From Undaria pinnatifida (Eukaryota > Sar > Phaeophyceae > Laminariales > Alariaceae), in NCBI GenBank assembly GCA_012845835.1, contig JABAKD010000009.1:19859318-19923317 (forward strand): a stretch of DNA of 64,000 nucleotides, written 5' to 3'. Below, one piece after another: positions 33,513 through 45,500 of the stretch (position 1 is its first letter; every line of letters begins with the position of its first letter). The notes under the pieces were generated by a model that was given only the letters and a program-made list of their open reading frames with translations, did not search any database and was not told the DNA's origin. Made by a program: the position numbers and the translations under genes.

Positions 33513-34839
33513 TACCCAGTCTAATGCTACCACCCTTCGCACGGCTTCGCGCGATTTGGATTATCTGAAAAAAATGTGCGGACCGCTAATAAACGTAATA
33601 TTTTTGGTTCTTTATGTGGTATGTTTTTGATATATTGGTGGTGGTGAGAACGCGGAGAAATCCACCCTGCTGCACTGCCACGAGAACGCTCCCTTCTTTA
33701 TTCGCGCGAGTTGTTCGCCGTGCCCACCACCATTCTTCACCTCATGCGATATCGAGGAACTCCCGCGTTACCAACAAGCTTATCCCCCCTCCCCGTCCAC
33801 ACCGCTTTTCTTTGTCTTGGTGTGCAGGTGTAACTAACTAGCTGTCAAGCGTGACGCTGCCGTCGAGGCTGGCCATGGGCCCGAACAGCCACGATTGCGT
33901 CATAGAATCACACCTTTGTCACAGGCTGGAAGTGCGGTTGCAGGCAGCACGCCGTAACCCTCTACAATCGACCATTGCACGACGTGCTACCACTATTAAT
34001 AGGCGAAGGACATTCTTGTGCTATGTTTTCCGATTGGTGGCGATGTGGTGGTGCCCTCTGTTCCCGTTCGTCCTGGTGTTCGTTGCTAGTGTCGAGCGCC
34101 ACGCACAGATTAGAGCGGCTTTCCCGGACGCAGAGGGGCGGGATGGACCCTGTGCCTCACAAGAACGAGCCCCGACCTCAAAATCTGAGTCCTTGCACCA
34201 CAGCACACAGCACCTGATATCAGAGTATGTTTGGGACTGTCACGCCCTTTGAGCCGTGTGGGGGCCAAGTGGCCTGTCATCATTGTCCACTGTATTGAGC
34301 AGCCTGGTGCTCGCGGACGATCGCCCTCTGCAGGCTAGCCGTGGCACGTTTCGGCAACCTGTCGATGTTGACGGCGGCGCAGTTGTCTTTTTTGGAAGGG
34401 GTCAGGGACTACGGAGGACGTGAGGGGTTTTTCTTCGGCGGCGAGGTGTGGAATCATAGCAATTTTGAGCACCGCTGACGCCCCACCTATTTTCCATCAC
34501 GAGAATAAACAACTTGTGGCTGATTTTGAGATGACACGTTTCGGGTTTTGAGCCTGTAGAACATGTTGCGGAGCGGCGTGTAGACCTGGACGGGGAGAAA
34601 GGGTCGGGCAACCAGGTCTTGTGGGGCTTTAGCTTATCCTATGACTGTAGCCGGGAGGAGCCGTTTTGTGGTGGCTCTCATTAGGGTAAGAGGGGGCAAC
34701 CAACGCTGTGTTTTTTTTTGTCTTTTGATGGTGCGTTTTATCGTCGTACGTTTTCATGGTAGAATCGACGTACGATTTGCTTGGAACACATTATTAGTAC
34801 ACGTGCGATTTCCGCAGCAGCAGATGCACTCGAACAAAA
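33513..34839. other. Intergenic, no recognised gene
   Basis: Several frames of 60-133 codons overlap on both strands (for example 33851-34252 plus and 34402-34611 minus). They show no known domain and no convincing exon structure. No repeat of note was seen. Confidence 0.4.
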
Positions 34840-35268
34840 TTGATTGAGCAGTGGTGTAGTGGGCTTATGTTGATCTGGAAATGCGCCTTCCGCTCTCGCC
34901 GTTACGTTGGCGGGTTTTCATGTACAAATATGTCTTTCAAATGCGTAGCATTCATTGTTGCAACGGCAGCCGCCGTCAAATGTTGGTTGTTTATCGGAGC
35001 AGAACTACGGTTGTTTTCATGGGATGTCGTAAAAGAGGTGGACTTTATATTAGCGGCACGACGAGATTGTAGGCGGCGAAGTGACGTGTGCTCTTTGCCA
35101 GCACCACAGGATGCCGTGATACAATCAATGGCATTACCATCAGAATGGTATGATATGAGGACAACAGGTGGAGAGATCAAGCTATGTACATATAAACCGG
35201 GAAACAGAACCTCCGCACGTCCGCGTTTTTCGTTTTTTGATATTGCTTCAAAGAAGACACCACAATGA
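34840..35268 (+). CDS. Unrecognised ORF, 142 codons
   Basis: The frame contains a hydrophobic stretch (KCVAFIVATAAAVKCWLFIG) followed by a polar part with ALPSEWYDMRTTGGEIKLC. I do not recognise it. It starts without a clear upstream exon, and a second frame (35265-35519) follows directly with a small overlap. It could be a remnant of a mobile-element protein or a chance frame. Confidence 0.2.
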   Translation: MIEQWCSGLMLIWKCAFRSRRYVGGFSCTNMSFKCVAFIVATAAAVKCWLFIGAELRLFSWDVVKEVDFILAARRDCRRRSDVCSLPAPQDAVIQSMALPSEWYDMRTTGGEIKLCTYKPGNRTSARPRFSFFDIASKKTPQ

Positions 35269-35644
35269 AGCATGGGTCGGGCGTCGACGACTGCCGTACA
35301 CTGGCCCGCCTTCTCCCCCAAAGGTTTTCCAGCTTTGCGGCTGCCATGGCTGGGCAAATCCTTCGCCCCCCTCTGGAACTTGCGTCGAGCAGGGACGCAT
35401 GCTACGATAGGGGTATGATAGTGCCTATTACGGGGATACATGTTAATCAGGACTTGATAGGGTGTGTAAAAATAAAAAATAGGGGCATAAATGTGTTTTT
35501 TGTCCAACGTGGGTTCTGAGTACTCCGGCTCCCCGTAATATTGATAGTGTTTCTGGGGTTCCTGCCTACCTTACCTACACTGAGTGTGAGAAGAATGAAC
35601 GTGTCAAAGTGCGACGCGATCAACAATCCCATGGCCTAGTGTTG

Positions 35645-36015
35645 AGGAGTTTGTGGGGTAATAGTCCGTTTGACCACTTGCAAAAGGTGAACCAATAGCT
35701 TACCCAAACTAAGCCTTATGACACCCCCCCCCTGAAACGGCGGGATATTGCAGTTCAGCCGGATACAGGGGCGGACCTGTCAATATCCAAGCGGTTTCAT
35801 TTCCTGGGGATACCGGGGAGAGTATTTTTCAAGTTCGACATGGGGAAAGTCTGAAAATGTTTATTATTGTGGATGGTGGGATTGGAACCCACGACCCAAA
35901 AAACCAATGGTCTGTCGACGACGCCATTGGTTGAGGTATTAGAGGGGTATTAGTCCGTTTGACCACTTGCAAAAGGTTAACCAATAGCTTACCCGAACTA
36001 AGCCTTATTACACTT
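35645..36015. repeat. Direct repeats flanking a tRNA-like block
   Basis: GTCCGTTTGACCACTTGCAA followed by AACCAATAGCTTACCC.AACTAAGCCTTAT occurs at about 35663-35722 and again at 35951-36010. A third, inverted copy lies at 61085-61150. Between the two copies, on the minus strand, is a tRNA-like piece with box-B-like GGGTTCCAATCCCACC (35879-35895) and a T-arm-like fold. This could be another SINE family with its own terminal sequence. Confidence 0.6.
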
Positions 36016-36048
36016 GGTATTCACCTTACCATATAATACAATATAATA

Positions 36049-36051
<3 letters not shown>

Positions 36052-36079
<28 letters not shown>

Positions 36080-36155
36080 CATCCTCCGGCGGATGGGGAA
36101 AAATAATGCTTTAGCTCACCACACTTCCACGTATTTTCATACGCGTCCATACGAT
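36052..36155 (-). mobile_element. Truncated MITE-like element end next to a T-run
   Basis: A run of about 28 T is followed by CATCCTCCGGCGGATGGGGA, AAAATAATGCTTTAGCTCAC and CACACTTCCACGTATTTTCA. This matches the right end of the element at 20612-20858 read in reverse, then breaks off. Confidence 0.75.
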
Positions 36156-36978
36156 ATAATACAATGTTTTATGACACGGAAGGCATTCCAACGATAATGG
36201 GTAGGTTCCACGCTAGGCAATCACTTGACAATTCAGATCACGTGACTAGCTATCACTTCAGGGAGGCGTCTCTCATAAATAATTCGATGTATAGACTATG
36301 TATTTTCGAAAAATATCTCACCTCTATACCGTGGCTCGCGGCCAGGGAAAGAGGGCATCTGTACGCGGTTCCTATACACCAGCCCGTCTTCTGCCCGACA
36401 GCTTCTCCAACTACATGTACTCGGTTGCCAAGGTCGTACGCCGCCTCTTCGAGAGGGACCCGGCTCGGAAAAGGATTGTGCTCAAGCAGCCGGCTGCGGC
36501 ACAGAGCCCCGGTCGTGAAGCAGCAGCTCCAGCGTATGTATATCGTGCATGCCGTGTGCTGCGACTGCTGCTGGATTTAGGTTTCATTGAAACAGGAAGT
36601 TACACCGGAGCCTGAGTGGGAGCGTGCGAGTCGACGAGGGAGGGAGATGGAGGTGGACAATAGAAACAAAAACGTTGTTTTCGGATAATAACCCGCGATA
36701 GGTCACGCCCTGTCGACTCGACTGCTACAAGACGCCATCGAAAGGAGGTGAAACTTCGTGAGGGCCGGTAACGTCTTCAAATACGGCCAATAGAGTGGGT
36801 GTTTGCGACGCGGGGGCATCAGGAACGACAATCGAAACCCGAAAGTCAAATAATCGAGAGGACCCCCTTACGAGTGAATCAAACGGACACGAACGAACGA
36901 ACGACTACGCTTTTTTAATATTGGTCTAGATTATACTTTTTCGCGTCTGTGCCCTAAAGAAATACTCTTGCGTTTTCA
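36156..36978. other. Intergenic, one weak ORF
   Basis: A plus-strand frame at 36298-36615 (105 codons) contains RLLPDSFSNYMYSVAKVVRR and FERDPARKRIVLKQP. It has an exon-like amino-acid composition but no recognised homologue or clear splice signals. Nothing else was seen. Confidence 0.25.
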
Positions 36979-37509
36979 GTGACACTAATACGGATGGTAC
37001 CTTTTCGGGCCTGTGCCTCTCTTAAGGAATACGCTGCGTTGTCAAGGACATTTTTACGAACGGACAACGATGTACTTCAGATGCGAGGCGATCTAGTCAT
37101 ACGTTATCACCAAGATAGAACAAAGACAAGCTGGCGTTTTAGTGACGCAAGCACCAACAATGTTGCAGACTCATAAATTCGGGTGCGTCTTCAGTGTGCC
37201 ACATCTCCGTTTGATGAAAAGTTGCAATTGATAGCACAAAGATATGACGCTTTCATCGACCTTGCAAAGCAAACAGCAAAAAAACAGGCGAAAGAAGATA
37301 TAACATTGGTTTTCTACTCAAATCACAAGCGTTTTGCTTCGTTTTTTTTGGTGTGTGATGACTCCACTGCCAGCGACGATGGTGCCTACCTCCTGCCAAC
37401 ACACGCAAAGAAATCCCGCGGAATACTGTCTACGCGGCAGCCAGCCGTGCTGTTCAAAAAGGTTTGCACGAGCCCCGCAAATGACAACGGACTGGGGATT
37501 GGGGATTAA
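36979..37509 (+). pseudogene. Unrecognised ORF interrupted by one in-frame stop
   Basis: Two open stretches in the same frame (36979-37176 and 37180-37509) are separated only by TAA at 37174-37176. The second contains DEKLQLIAQRYDAFIDLAKQ and ITLVFYSNHKRFASFFLVCD, a composition like a real globular protein. A polypyrimidine stretch with TTTTCAG lies just before 36980, so the first part might be an exon start. The family is unknown. It could be a relic of a mobile-element protein or an unannotated exon with a short intron. Confidence 0.25.
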
Positions 37510-39540
37510 CTACTGCTGTTGAGACGAATTTGACAACGCAATTAGCTGAGCGAGCGAGTAGGGAAAACCCGCTGGTGATACGCCTGAGGTATTCTACAAT
37601 ATATTTGACATTTCTTAATTTTGAGCCCCGAAATCCCTCCCCATGCCAACTTCAACTAAATTTGTAACAAAAAAAAGGCTTCCAGTTGTAAAGGCTTAAG
37701 CGAGGGTTTGAGGTAACCCAAGTTCGACTCGAAACTTGCAACTGCTTCTCTTCTTTTCTTGCGTAGCGTGGAGGACACGCCAGGTTGGGGCAAGGTTCGA
37801 CGGCGAACCAAGCGGCGGTAACAGCAGAAGCGCCTCGAGGCAACGAGAGGTGCTTCGTAGGCAAAACAGAGAGACGACAGTGACTACTTGTCAGCGGGAA
37901 ACGTGATTACCCGCCTCTCTGTGATCATAATCTACGTAGACTCCACTACCACTTTTAGTACAAGACACGATATCCAACACCTCTGGAACGGCTATCGTTC
38001 ACACAAATCTTCACGAGAAGATCTGCCCACGAAACGGTAAAAAGTGTACCTGCGACCCATATAAGCACTATTTACAGCACTACATCAGTCTACATGGGCA
38101 GCCAAAGCTATTGACTTACACCAAGACCAACCACCTCCGGACTACTGATGATGTGTAGCAGTTGCTTACCCCGTACCCCTATATTTGTTGGATCTCAGGC
38201 ACTCGAAAATAAAGTCGCACAGTACCCACGGAAATACTACTTAAACATACGTAGGGTTATTGCCTGGAAAAAATACAGGCTTTCTCATCTCTAAAAAACG
38301 CTGACGCGTGCGCTTCCCGTCAAACTCCATATTCCACTGAGAGCTGAGCCAGTCCACATAACTCCTGGGCGACGAAAATTCGCAACACGGTGCAAATCAC
38401 AAACGGGAAATAAACTAGTAACACACGGGCAAAACTACACGATACGGTGCAAGTTACAACGGAAAACTAACTATTAATAGTAACACCCCACGAAAATACA
38501 CCATACGGTGCGAATTGCAACGGGACGCTAGCGCCCCTGCCCTCAGGCGTTATCAAGACCCCCTATCAATACTGCAGGCGTCATCCAAGACGCCACGGAA
38601 ACCAAAAATGGAAGAACAAAGCAAGGCGCACGGCAGTACACGCGCGACACGGTACAGCGGGTAACTCCCTTTCTTCCTTCTTCTTTCCCCTAGACGCCAT
38701 CAAAACCCCTCCAGTAGGCGTCGTTAAGACGGAAGGGGGCAATAAATCTAGAAGAGCAAATCAAAACCTCAAAATAATAAATCGCAGCCACAGGGAGCCA
38801 GCCCACAGCTACCATTCCCCCAACTCGGGCTATGCTTACGCTGTCCACGATAGCCGCACGGTACGCAGCTGCAGAAAAGGGTCCAAAAAGAGCTCACGGG
38901 CTGTGTCAGCAATGCAGGTGCAGCATCGCACCGCTACTGCCTTGGATCAACGTCAGCCCATCCCCCATTGCGTCAGATCCGGACAGCCCGATTGTTGTCG
39001 CGTCTGCACCAAGTTGCCCGTGTCAACCACGTTAAGGGCATACCAGGCACATGGACGCGATTGCGTCGTTTTTCCGCACACGGTGGCAGCCCGTTTCGAG
39101 ACGATAATGATAGAAGAAGAGGCCCGGAGGCGAAACAGGGTCCAAGTTTTGAAGGTCGATCAGAGGCAAGAAACGAAGCCAGCGAAGGGACAACACCAAA
39201 CGCGCGACGGCGACACAACAGCAGCAGCACGCGTTTTTAAGAATTGGCGTGAGCATGGGGACTAAGACTAAAGGTTCGAACGAAACGTTGTCCGGCATCG
39301 GCGGGGGGAAGCTACGTACTGTCACGGGTTTCCTGCCCAAAGGCTGAGCCCTAGAACAGCGAGCATGCCACGGCCAAGGAGTAAAACTACAACAGTACAC
39401 CATTAGTTGACCATACACGACGCACGCACACGTATAAATGGCGTGCACGAGGTTTGTGAAAATCACTTCGTAAAACATGGCGGTAGGCACTTCGTAAAAC
39501 ATGACGGTAGGCATGTGACACGCCTGCCGCCTGGCGCGAG
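37510..39540. other. Intergenic downstream of OMA1, nothing recognised
   Basis: No repeat arrays and no recognisable protein. Overlapping frames at 38832-39571 on both strands share the same DNA and have no family resemblance. The motif CACGATACGGTGCAAGTTAC, with relatives at 38390-38520, gives a weak threefold repeat. The OMA1 3-prime UTR should lie at the right end. Confidence 0.45.
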
Positions 39541-42500
39541 CTAAATTACCTGCAAAGCCGAATCCATCCACTCCTCCTGCTTAGCGATTCGGTCGTCGTC
39601 GGCGGGGTGCGTGGACAGGTAAGCCGACCCCTTCGACACCCCCCTTCTCTTCGCCTCCGCCTTCATCCGCCTGAAAGTCTGAGATGGCGAGGGTTGATTG
39701 GAGAAACGTCGTCAGCGTACCGGGTATAATCACTACATATACCGCGTGTTTTTCGAAGCAGTGAGGACGGTTTATTTAGATGGATCTAGTGTGCAGTTTC
39801 ACACCTCGTGCGAGAGCGGCATAAAACACTGCAAGCAACAAGGTGTGCGGTATAGGCTTAACCGTGTCGCCGTCGACTATCGCTGAGCTTGCCCGAAAGA
39901 AGGAAGGTCTCTATCGACGACGGTCGCGCATATCTTCCTGTGCCCTTCTGGACCTTTCCAGACAAATGTGTTTCTTTTGCTATCCGGTAATGTGTAGCGT
40001 CAGCGTGAATAACAAGAAATACGATAAATAGCCAAATCCAGGCCACGTAAAGTAAACGAGCAAAACAACGTATACAACAGCAGACAATTGTGGTATGCAT
40101 CGTATCATACATGTTCACACATTGCGGTATGATACAACAGTACCTCGCAGCGGTGCATGTGGTTGTATCACCGGTAGATACACACTGCCGCTCACGCTGC
40201 AATACAGGAAGAGTACTGCCATAGCAGCCCTTGCCTTGCTGCTTCACTTCGACGTACCAGGTACATACGAATGGGCTCGGCGATCATGGCGTTAGCTGTG
40301 CTTTATAGACACGCCTGAGCCAGACAGGGTCTATTGAACAGAGGTTGTCCCCTCTTGGCCAAAAGGGGGGCTGGTCAGCACCATTAAAATGCTAAGCGAG
40401 AGAGAAGTTGTTGTGTATTAGCTCCAATACATGAAAAGACAAGCGATCCTAAACCCGGATCCCTATATTAGAACCCAGAAGATGATAAATGGAAACCCCT
40501 ACACCATAATATCCATTATACTCGCTTATCTGATCCTCAGCGGTAAATCACCGCAAGTAAGACCAGCTATAATCTCTTATCACCAACACTGCACACTCCC
40601 TGGTGCTCCACTGTCCACAATTCCCCCAAAAGCGTCCCAAGGGGGAAGGCGTGGCATCACGTGCGAAGCGTGTGATTGTGATAAACGCGGCGAGATGCTT
40701 CAATCTCCACTGCCGGGCTTCTAGATCGTCGCGAGGACATACTCGCTTATCTGATCATCAACGGTAAATCACCGCAAGTAAGATCAGCTATAATCTCTTA
40801 TCACCAACACTCACACACTCTCTGGTGCTCCGCTGTCCACAGCTTGCACTCTGCCTATACGAGTACACGTCCTATAGCAGTCGAAAGCAACAACAGTACT
40901 CAGTACTGCTGTAGAAGTACCGCTGTACGAGAACTGCTGTACGAGTACTGCTGTACGAGCACTGCTGTAAGAAAAGTCAACTGCTGTATTTGTTCAGGCA
41001 ATGTTTCCCACCGTGTGCGTAACGTTGGTTGCCGTGTGCGTAACGGCGGTTCAACCATTGATGCATGAATAACCACAGGGCGACGGGATGTAGACTGTAG
41101 ATTATGATACGAATATTTTTTAACTAGCTACTGGTAAAAAAATATGGCACAGATGCTCCCAGTATGGGGCAGCAGAAGGTTTTTACTTCCCGGGAGGGAA
41201 ACGCTGGAGGTAATGATAGCGCTAGTAGTATTTGGGAGGATTCCGTTCATGCCTTCAATCTACACTTCAGAAACGACGACGATACGTTAACGAGTCCCGT
41301 TAGCCTATAGCGCTATTGCCAACTTCCATATTGTTTTATCCTGCATGATGACCTACAGTAGGTCCTTCTTCGTATTGCTGCACCGCATACGCTTTACATT
41401 TCGTTTATGAATACTTCCAAACGATGGCCGCTCCGCATTGAGGCGGAGCGGCCGGTTCTAACCCTTTTACCGTATAACACGCACCCCTATGATGGCTTTC
41501 CGAGCTGGTTCTATCTCAAAAGATGGGCGCACATACAACCAGAATCAATGTGTATAGTGTGTTAGGGGAGACTTCGTCGAGATCTTTCCATATAGACTAG
41601 ACACATCGCTCGGCGTTTCGCTATTCCACATTGTCTAGAACAAGGGAATGAGACTTCATCGGAGGGGGGGTATATAGCGTCCTACACGGTAGTAGTGTTC
41701 ACAAACACAGGGCTACAGACGATTCCATGGCACGGTGCGCTGGGCTTTCTTGCAACCCGGGACATTTCACATTGTTGATGGTCCTACTGTATAGTCAGCT
41801 TCTCTCCTAGCTCGCGAGCGCCTGACAGATCTGGGGAGGGTCTTGGGACAACCATGCGACTCAATCCGTCCGTCTGCATGGGCAAAATGTTGTACCTGCT
41901 TCTGTCTGAGGTTTTACCCATGACGCTGCGGACTGTAACTAAAATTGTCTGTAGTATAGAAGCGACCACTCGAGAAGTAACCCGTACACCGACACGACAA
42001 TACTAACTTGCTGCAGCAGACCCTGATCGATCTGAACATGTCATATTTAGACTATATGTGAATAATTACTGCTGAAAGCATTGATGAAGTCATGATTAGC
42101 TTTTTGATGATTCCCCGTCTAGCCGTGCGACGTACGCACCTTCGGCATCTCGTGCGGGTCGAAGCAAGCCTTGGCCATCAGCTGCATCCCAATGTAGTCC
42201 GCCTCACTCTCCATCTAGCAATATCCAATATTAGTAGCGTACAACAATGGAGGGCGAAGGGTCACAGTGACGGGTTCGGCGAACAGTAACACTATCCCGG
42301 GGCGAAACGCATGTTAGTACAGGCGTAGCGAGTTTCGAATTCACGATTGTGGCCAAAAAACAATAGGGGCTTCTTGCCACCCTCGCGCGCCCGAATGTCC
42401 GCGCTGTATGTCCCATGTCCCGCCCGATTATCTTAGATTTCCCAAAAATACCAATCAAAAACAAAGTTCCTGAGCTCCAATCATTTTTGGACGCACACGC

Positions 42501-45500
42501 ACCAACGCCTGACGACAGCAAATCAATTCACTTGCGTTGGGTTGTATTGGGTTTGTGTTGACAACAGTTACACGTATCCAACAGCGCGAGTTCGTTGCGA
42601 GAGTTACACCATACTTAACAGCAGAAATATGTATGCGCATGAAACAGGCCATGATGCATTTATCTGCCTGCTGGTGATCCACCACCCCACTTCTGCTCGT
42701 GCAATGGGCACGCCCTCTACGCTTCAATAGGACTAGGAAAGGCTAGTAAATCTACTTCCAGTCGTGTGGTATGCTAGCTACTACTGTATTGGAACCTTGC
42801 GTGCAAACTTGCCGCACGAAACACGAACTGATGGGACTTCCATTGCACGCATGAAGGGACTTCCATTGCATCCGTGAGGGCCAGGTACACAGAGGCCTAT
42901 ACAGTGCGAGATACACAGAGGCCTATACAGTGCGAGATACACAGAGGTCTACGCAGCGGAGGAGGGTGAAACACCTGTTGGATCGAGCGGTCACGCCTTG
43001 CAGCATTTACAACAGGGTGCCATCGTTGAAGGGCGACCAATTTGGTTGTGGTGCACCATATGCCTGGAGACTGTGTACAGTACGAAGTACACGGTACGAT
43101 AGCACTTCGGTTTGTCGGCGCAAATAATTCTCGCCTAGCACCACATATCGCCAATTACAGCAGCTCGTCTCTGGACGCAACAGCCGTGAAAAGGGCTGGA
43201 AAATCCCGAAACGGTAACCTTCGGGGAGGGGGGGGGGATTAACTGCTGCGCGCAAAATCTTTACAACAGAAACATAGCGCTTGTACTCGTAGCTCGTTCG
43301 CTGCCCTCTGGCTCTACTGTACCCACCGAACTGTCGCGGAAGCCCAAAGGAAGCATTACAATAAGCGCGTTAAAATCATCAATCGAGCATAATGTGGTCC
43401 AACTTACCTCTCTGCTGTTGGGCAAATCGAACACCAGGTTGCCGACCGATCGCGCCTCGTCTGTCTCCCACGGCAGAGCGCATGGACGCGGTATGCAACG
43501 TGCACGCGACGGCAACGACAACCAAGATAAGATGGGGAGAGGGAAATAGAAGGCCGTGACACGAAACATGCCGGAGCCCAAGCGACGAAGTGCCTACATA
43601 TAATACTTTAGCGAGTGAAAAATGTAGCGTGCAAGCGCCGCAGTCAAATCGCCCAAGACTTCACTTCGAACACCGACGAATGCTTGAGGCGCCTAATAAC
43701 GCCGTGCGAGGAGGGAATATCAGTAGGTGCTGCCGATGTATTCATACTTCGTATGTTAATTGTGCAACTAAGAATAGTTGAATGGCAGGTTTACAGGAGG
43801 GGGGATTATATCAGACAAAGCGTCATCGAACGGTGGCAGGCACTTACTGGCGTATTCGAAACCAGTCGTTGCAACGAGGAGCAGCAGCAGACCCTCCTTC
43901 ATGAAGTTCTTCACACAATGCGCACACAATGGGACAACATAACGCGCAACAAACAGCAAACGGCGAACAGCGAACAGCAAGCATCAAACACCAATGAAGG
44001 CGGAAAGCAACCAGGCGGAGAGCAAAGAGAGCTTGGTTGGACATCCTCAACTGCGACATGTCACCGTACGGTTCAAGGCTAACGACGGTCGCCTATGCAA
44101 CAACAACCAGAAAGAGCCATCTCCTGGCCCGCGCAGCAGCACACCTAGAAATATCAATGCTAGAAATAACAACCATCGCGAACAGAGGCTAGGCGATGCC
44201 CGAATTTCGTGCAATAAAAAAAGAGAGCGACCATGCGACATTTTTGTTTTTCTGTGCGTGTGTGGTGCTGTTACAGCGGGCTAGCTTGTCCTTCCGTCGG
44301 ATCGCCTCAAAATGAGCATTCATCAAGTATACTTGTATACTGTGGAATTTGGTAGCGGGGGGTCCTCGGGAGAGGTTGCGTGACAATTCCTTCGCGATCC
44401 CTCGGCATCCCACGACATCCCACGTGGGATCTCGCTGGTTCCCGCTGAATCCCAAGGGTTGCAACGGGATCTCATGGGAGTTCCCTCGGGACCCACCTGA
44501 AAGCCCAGAAATGTGATTGTTTGCTGTTCTCCTTGATACGCTGAAATCGGCAATTTCGAAGGTCCAGGCCTAAACAGCCGTCAGTGCGAAAAAAGCTCCT
44601 CGAAGTAATCGCCCGAGAGAGCACAGACGATTCCGGAGTGGACGGCCCGATAAAGCTCAGTCCCCGCTGTCCGATATTATTACACCTATTAGTAGTATTA
44701 TACGCTTACTAATATTACGTACTCACCATCACACCATTGAAATTACACCATCGCAAACACGGTGTGCAACTTCAGGAGAAACATAGCTCGCACCCACGGC
44801 GTACCTGCAGAGCTACGTATACACCCTGAAAAGCGACGGAGGACATGCTATAGAGTTTGTCGAATAGATCTTCTATAGGAGGTAGGGGCACGTTATACCT
44901 TGCTGATCTTCTCCCCTCCATGGTTGGCGACGACGTGTCCTACTTCGTGGCCGATCACGGACGCCAAGGAATCCTGATTCGGTGTGGCGTCGAACAGCCC
45001 GGTGAATACAACCACCTGCGAATCGACAACCACGAAGCGTTTCGTGTCAAGGGTAACATGTTAAGCGCTTCACGTCAAGGGCAGCATTCCAAGGGTAACA
45101 TGCCAAGGGCAACATGCCAAGGGTAACATGGCAAGGGTTGCACATCAAGGGTAACATGTCAAAGGTAGCATGTCAACGGTAACATATCAACGGAAAATCG
45201 TCAACGGAATCTTGTAGTAAAGGGTAACGTGTCAACGGTAACGTGTCAAGGGTAACCAGCGAGAAAGCAAGAGATGGACACATCCACATCCATCTCCATC
45301 TTGAGGCCCCCAAAACAAAGCGCGGCATCGTGAGTGATGAGTGAGGCAGTGCGCATCCTGACGGTCCTTTCTTTCGGGTCTGGCCCCCTGTGGAGTAGTA
45401 GGCGAATCTCGTCCCTACTAAAATAAACTCAATGATGCGGGTTTTAAGTGAACCCTCCCGAGTGGATGCTCGTGCTCGTACATAGAGCATTTTTCTTGCG

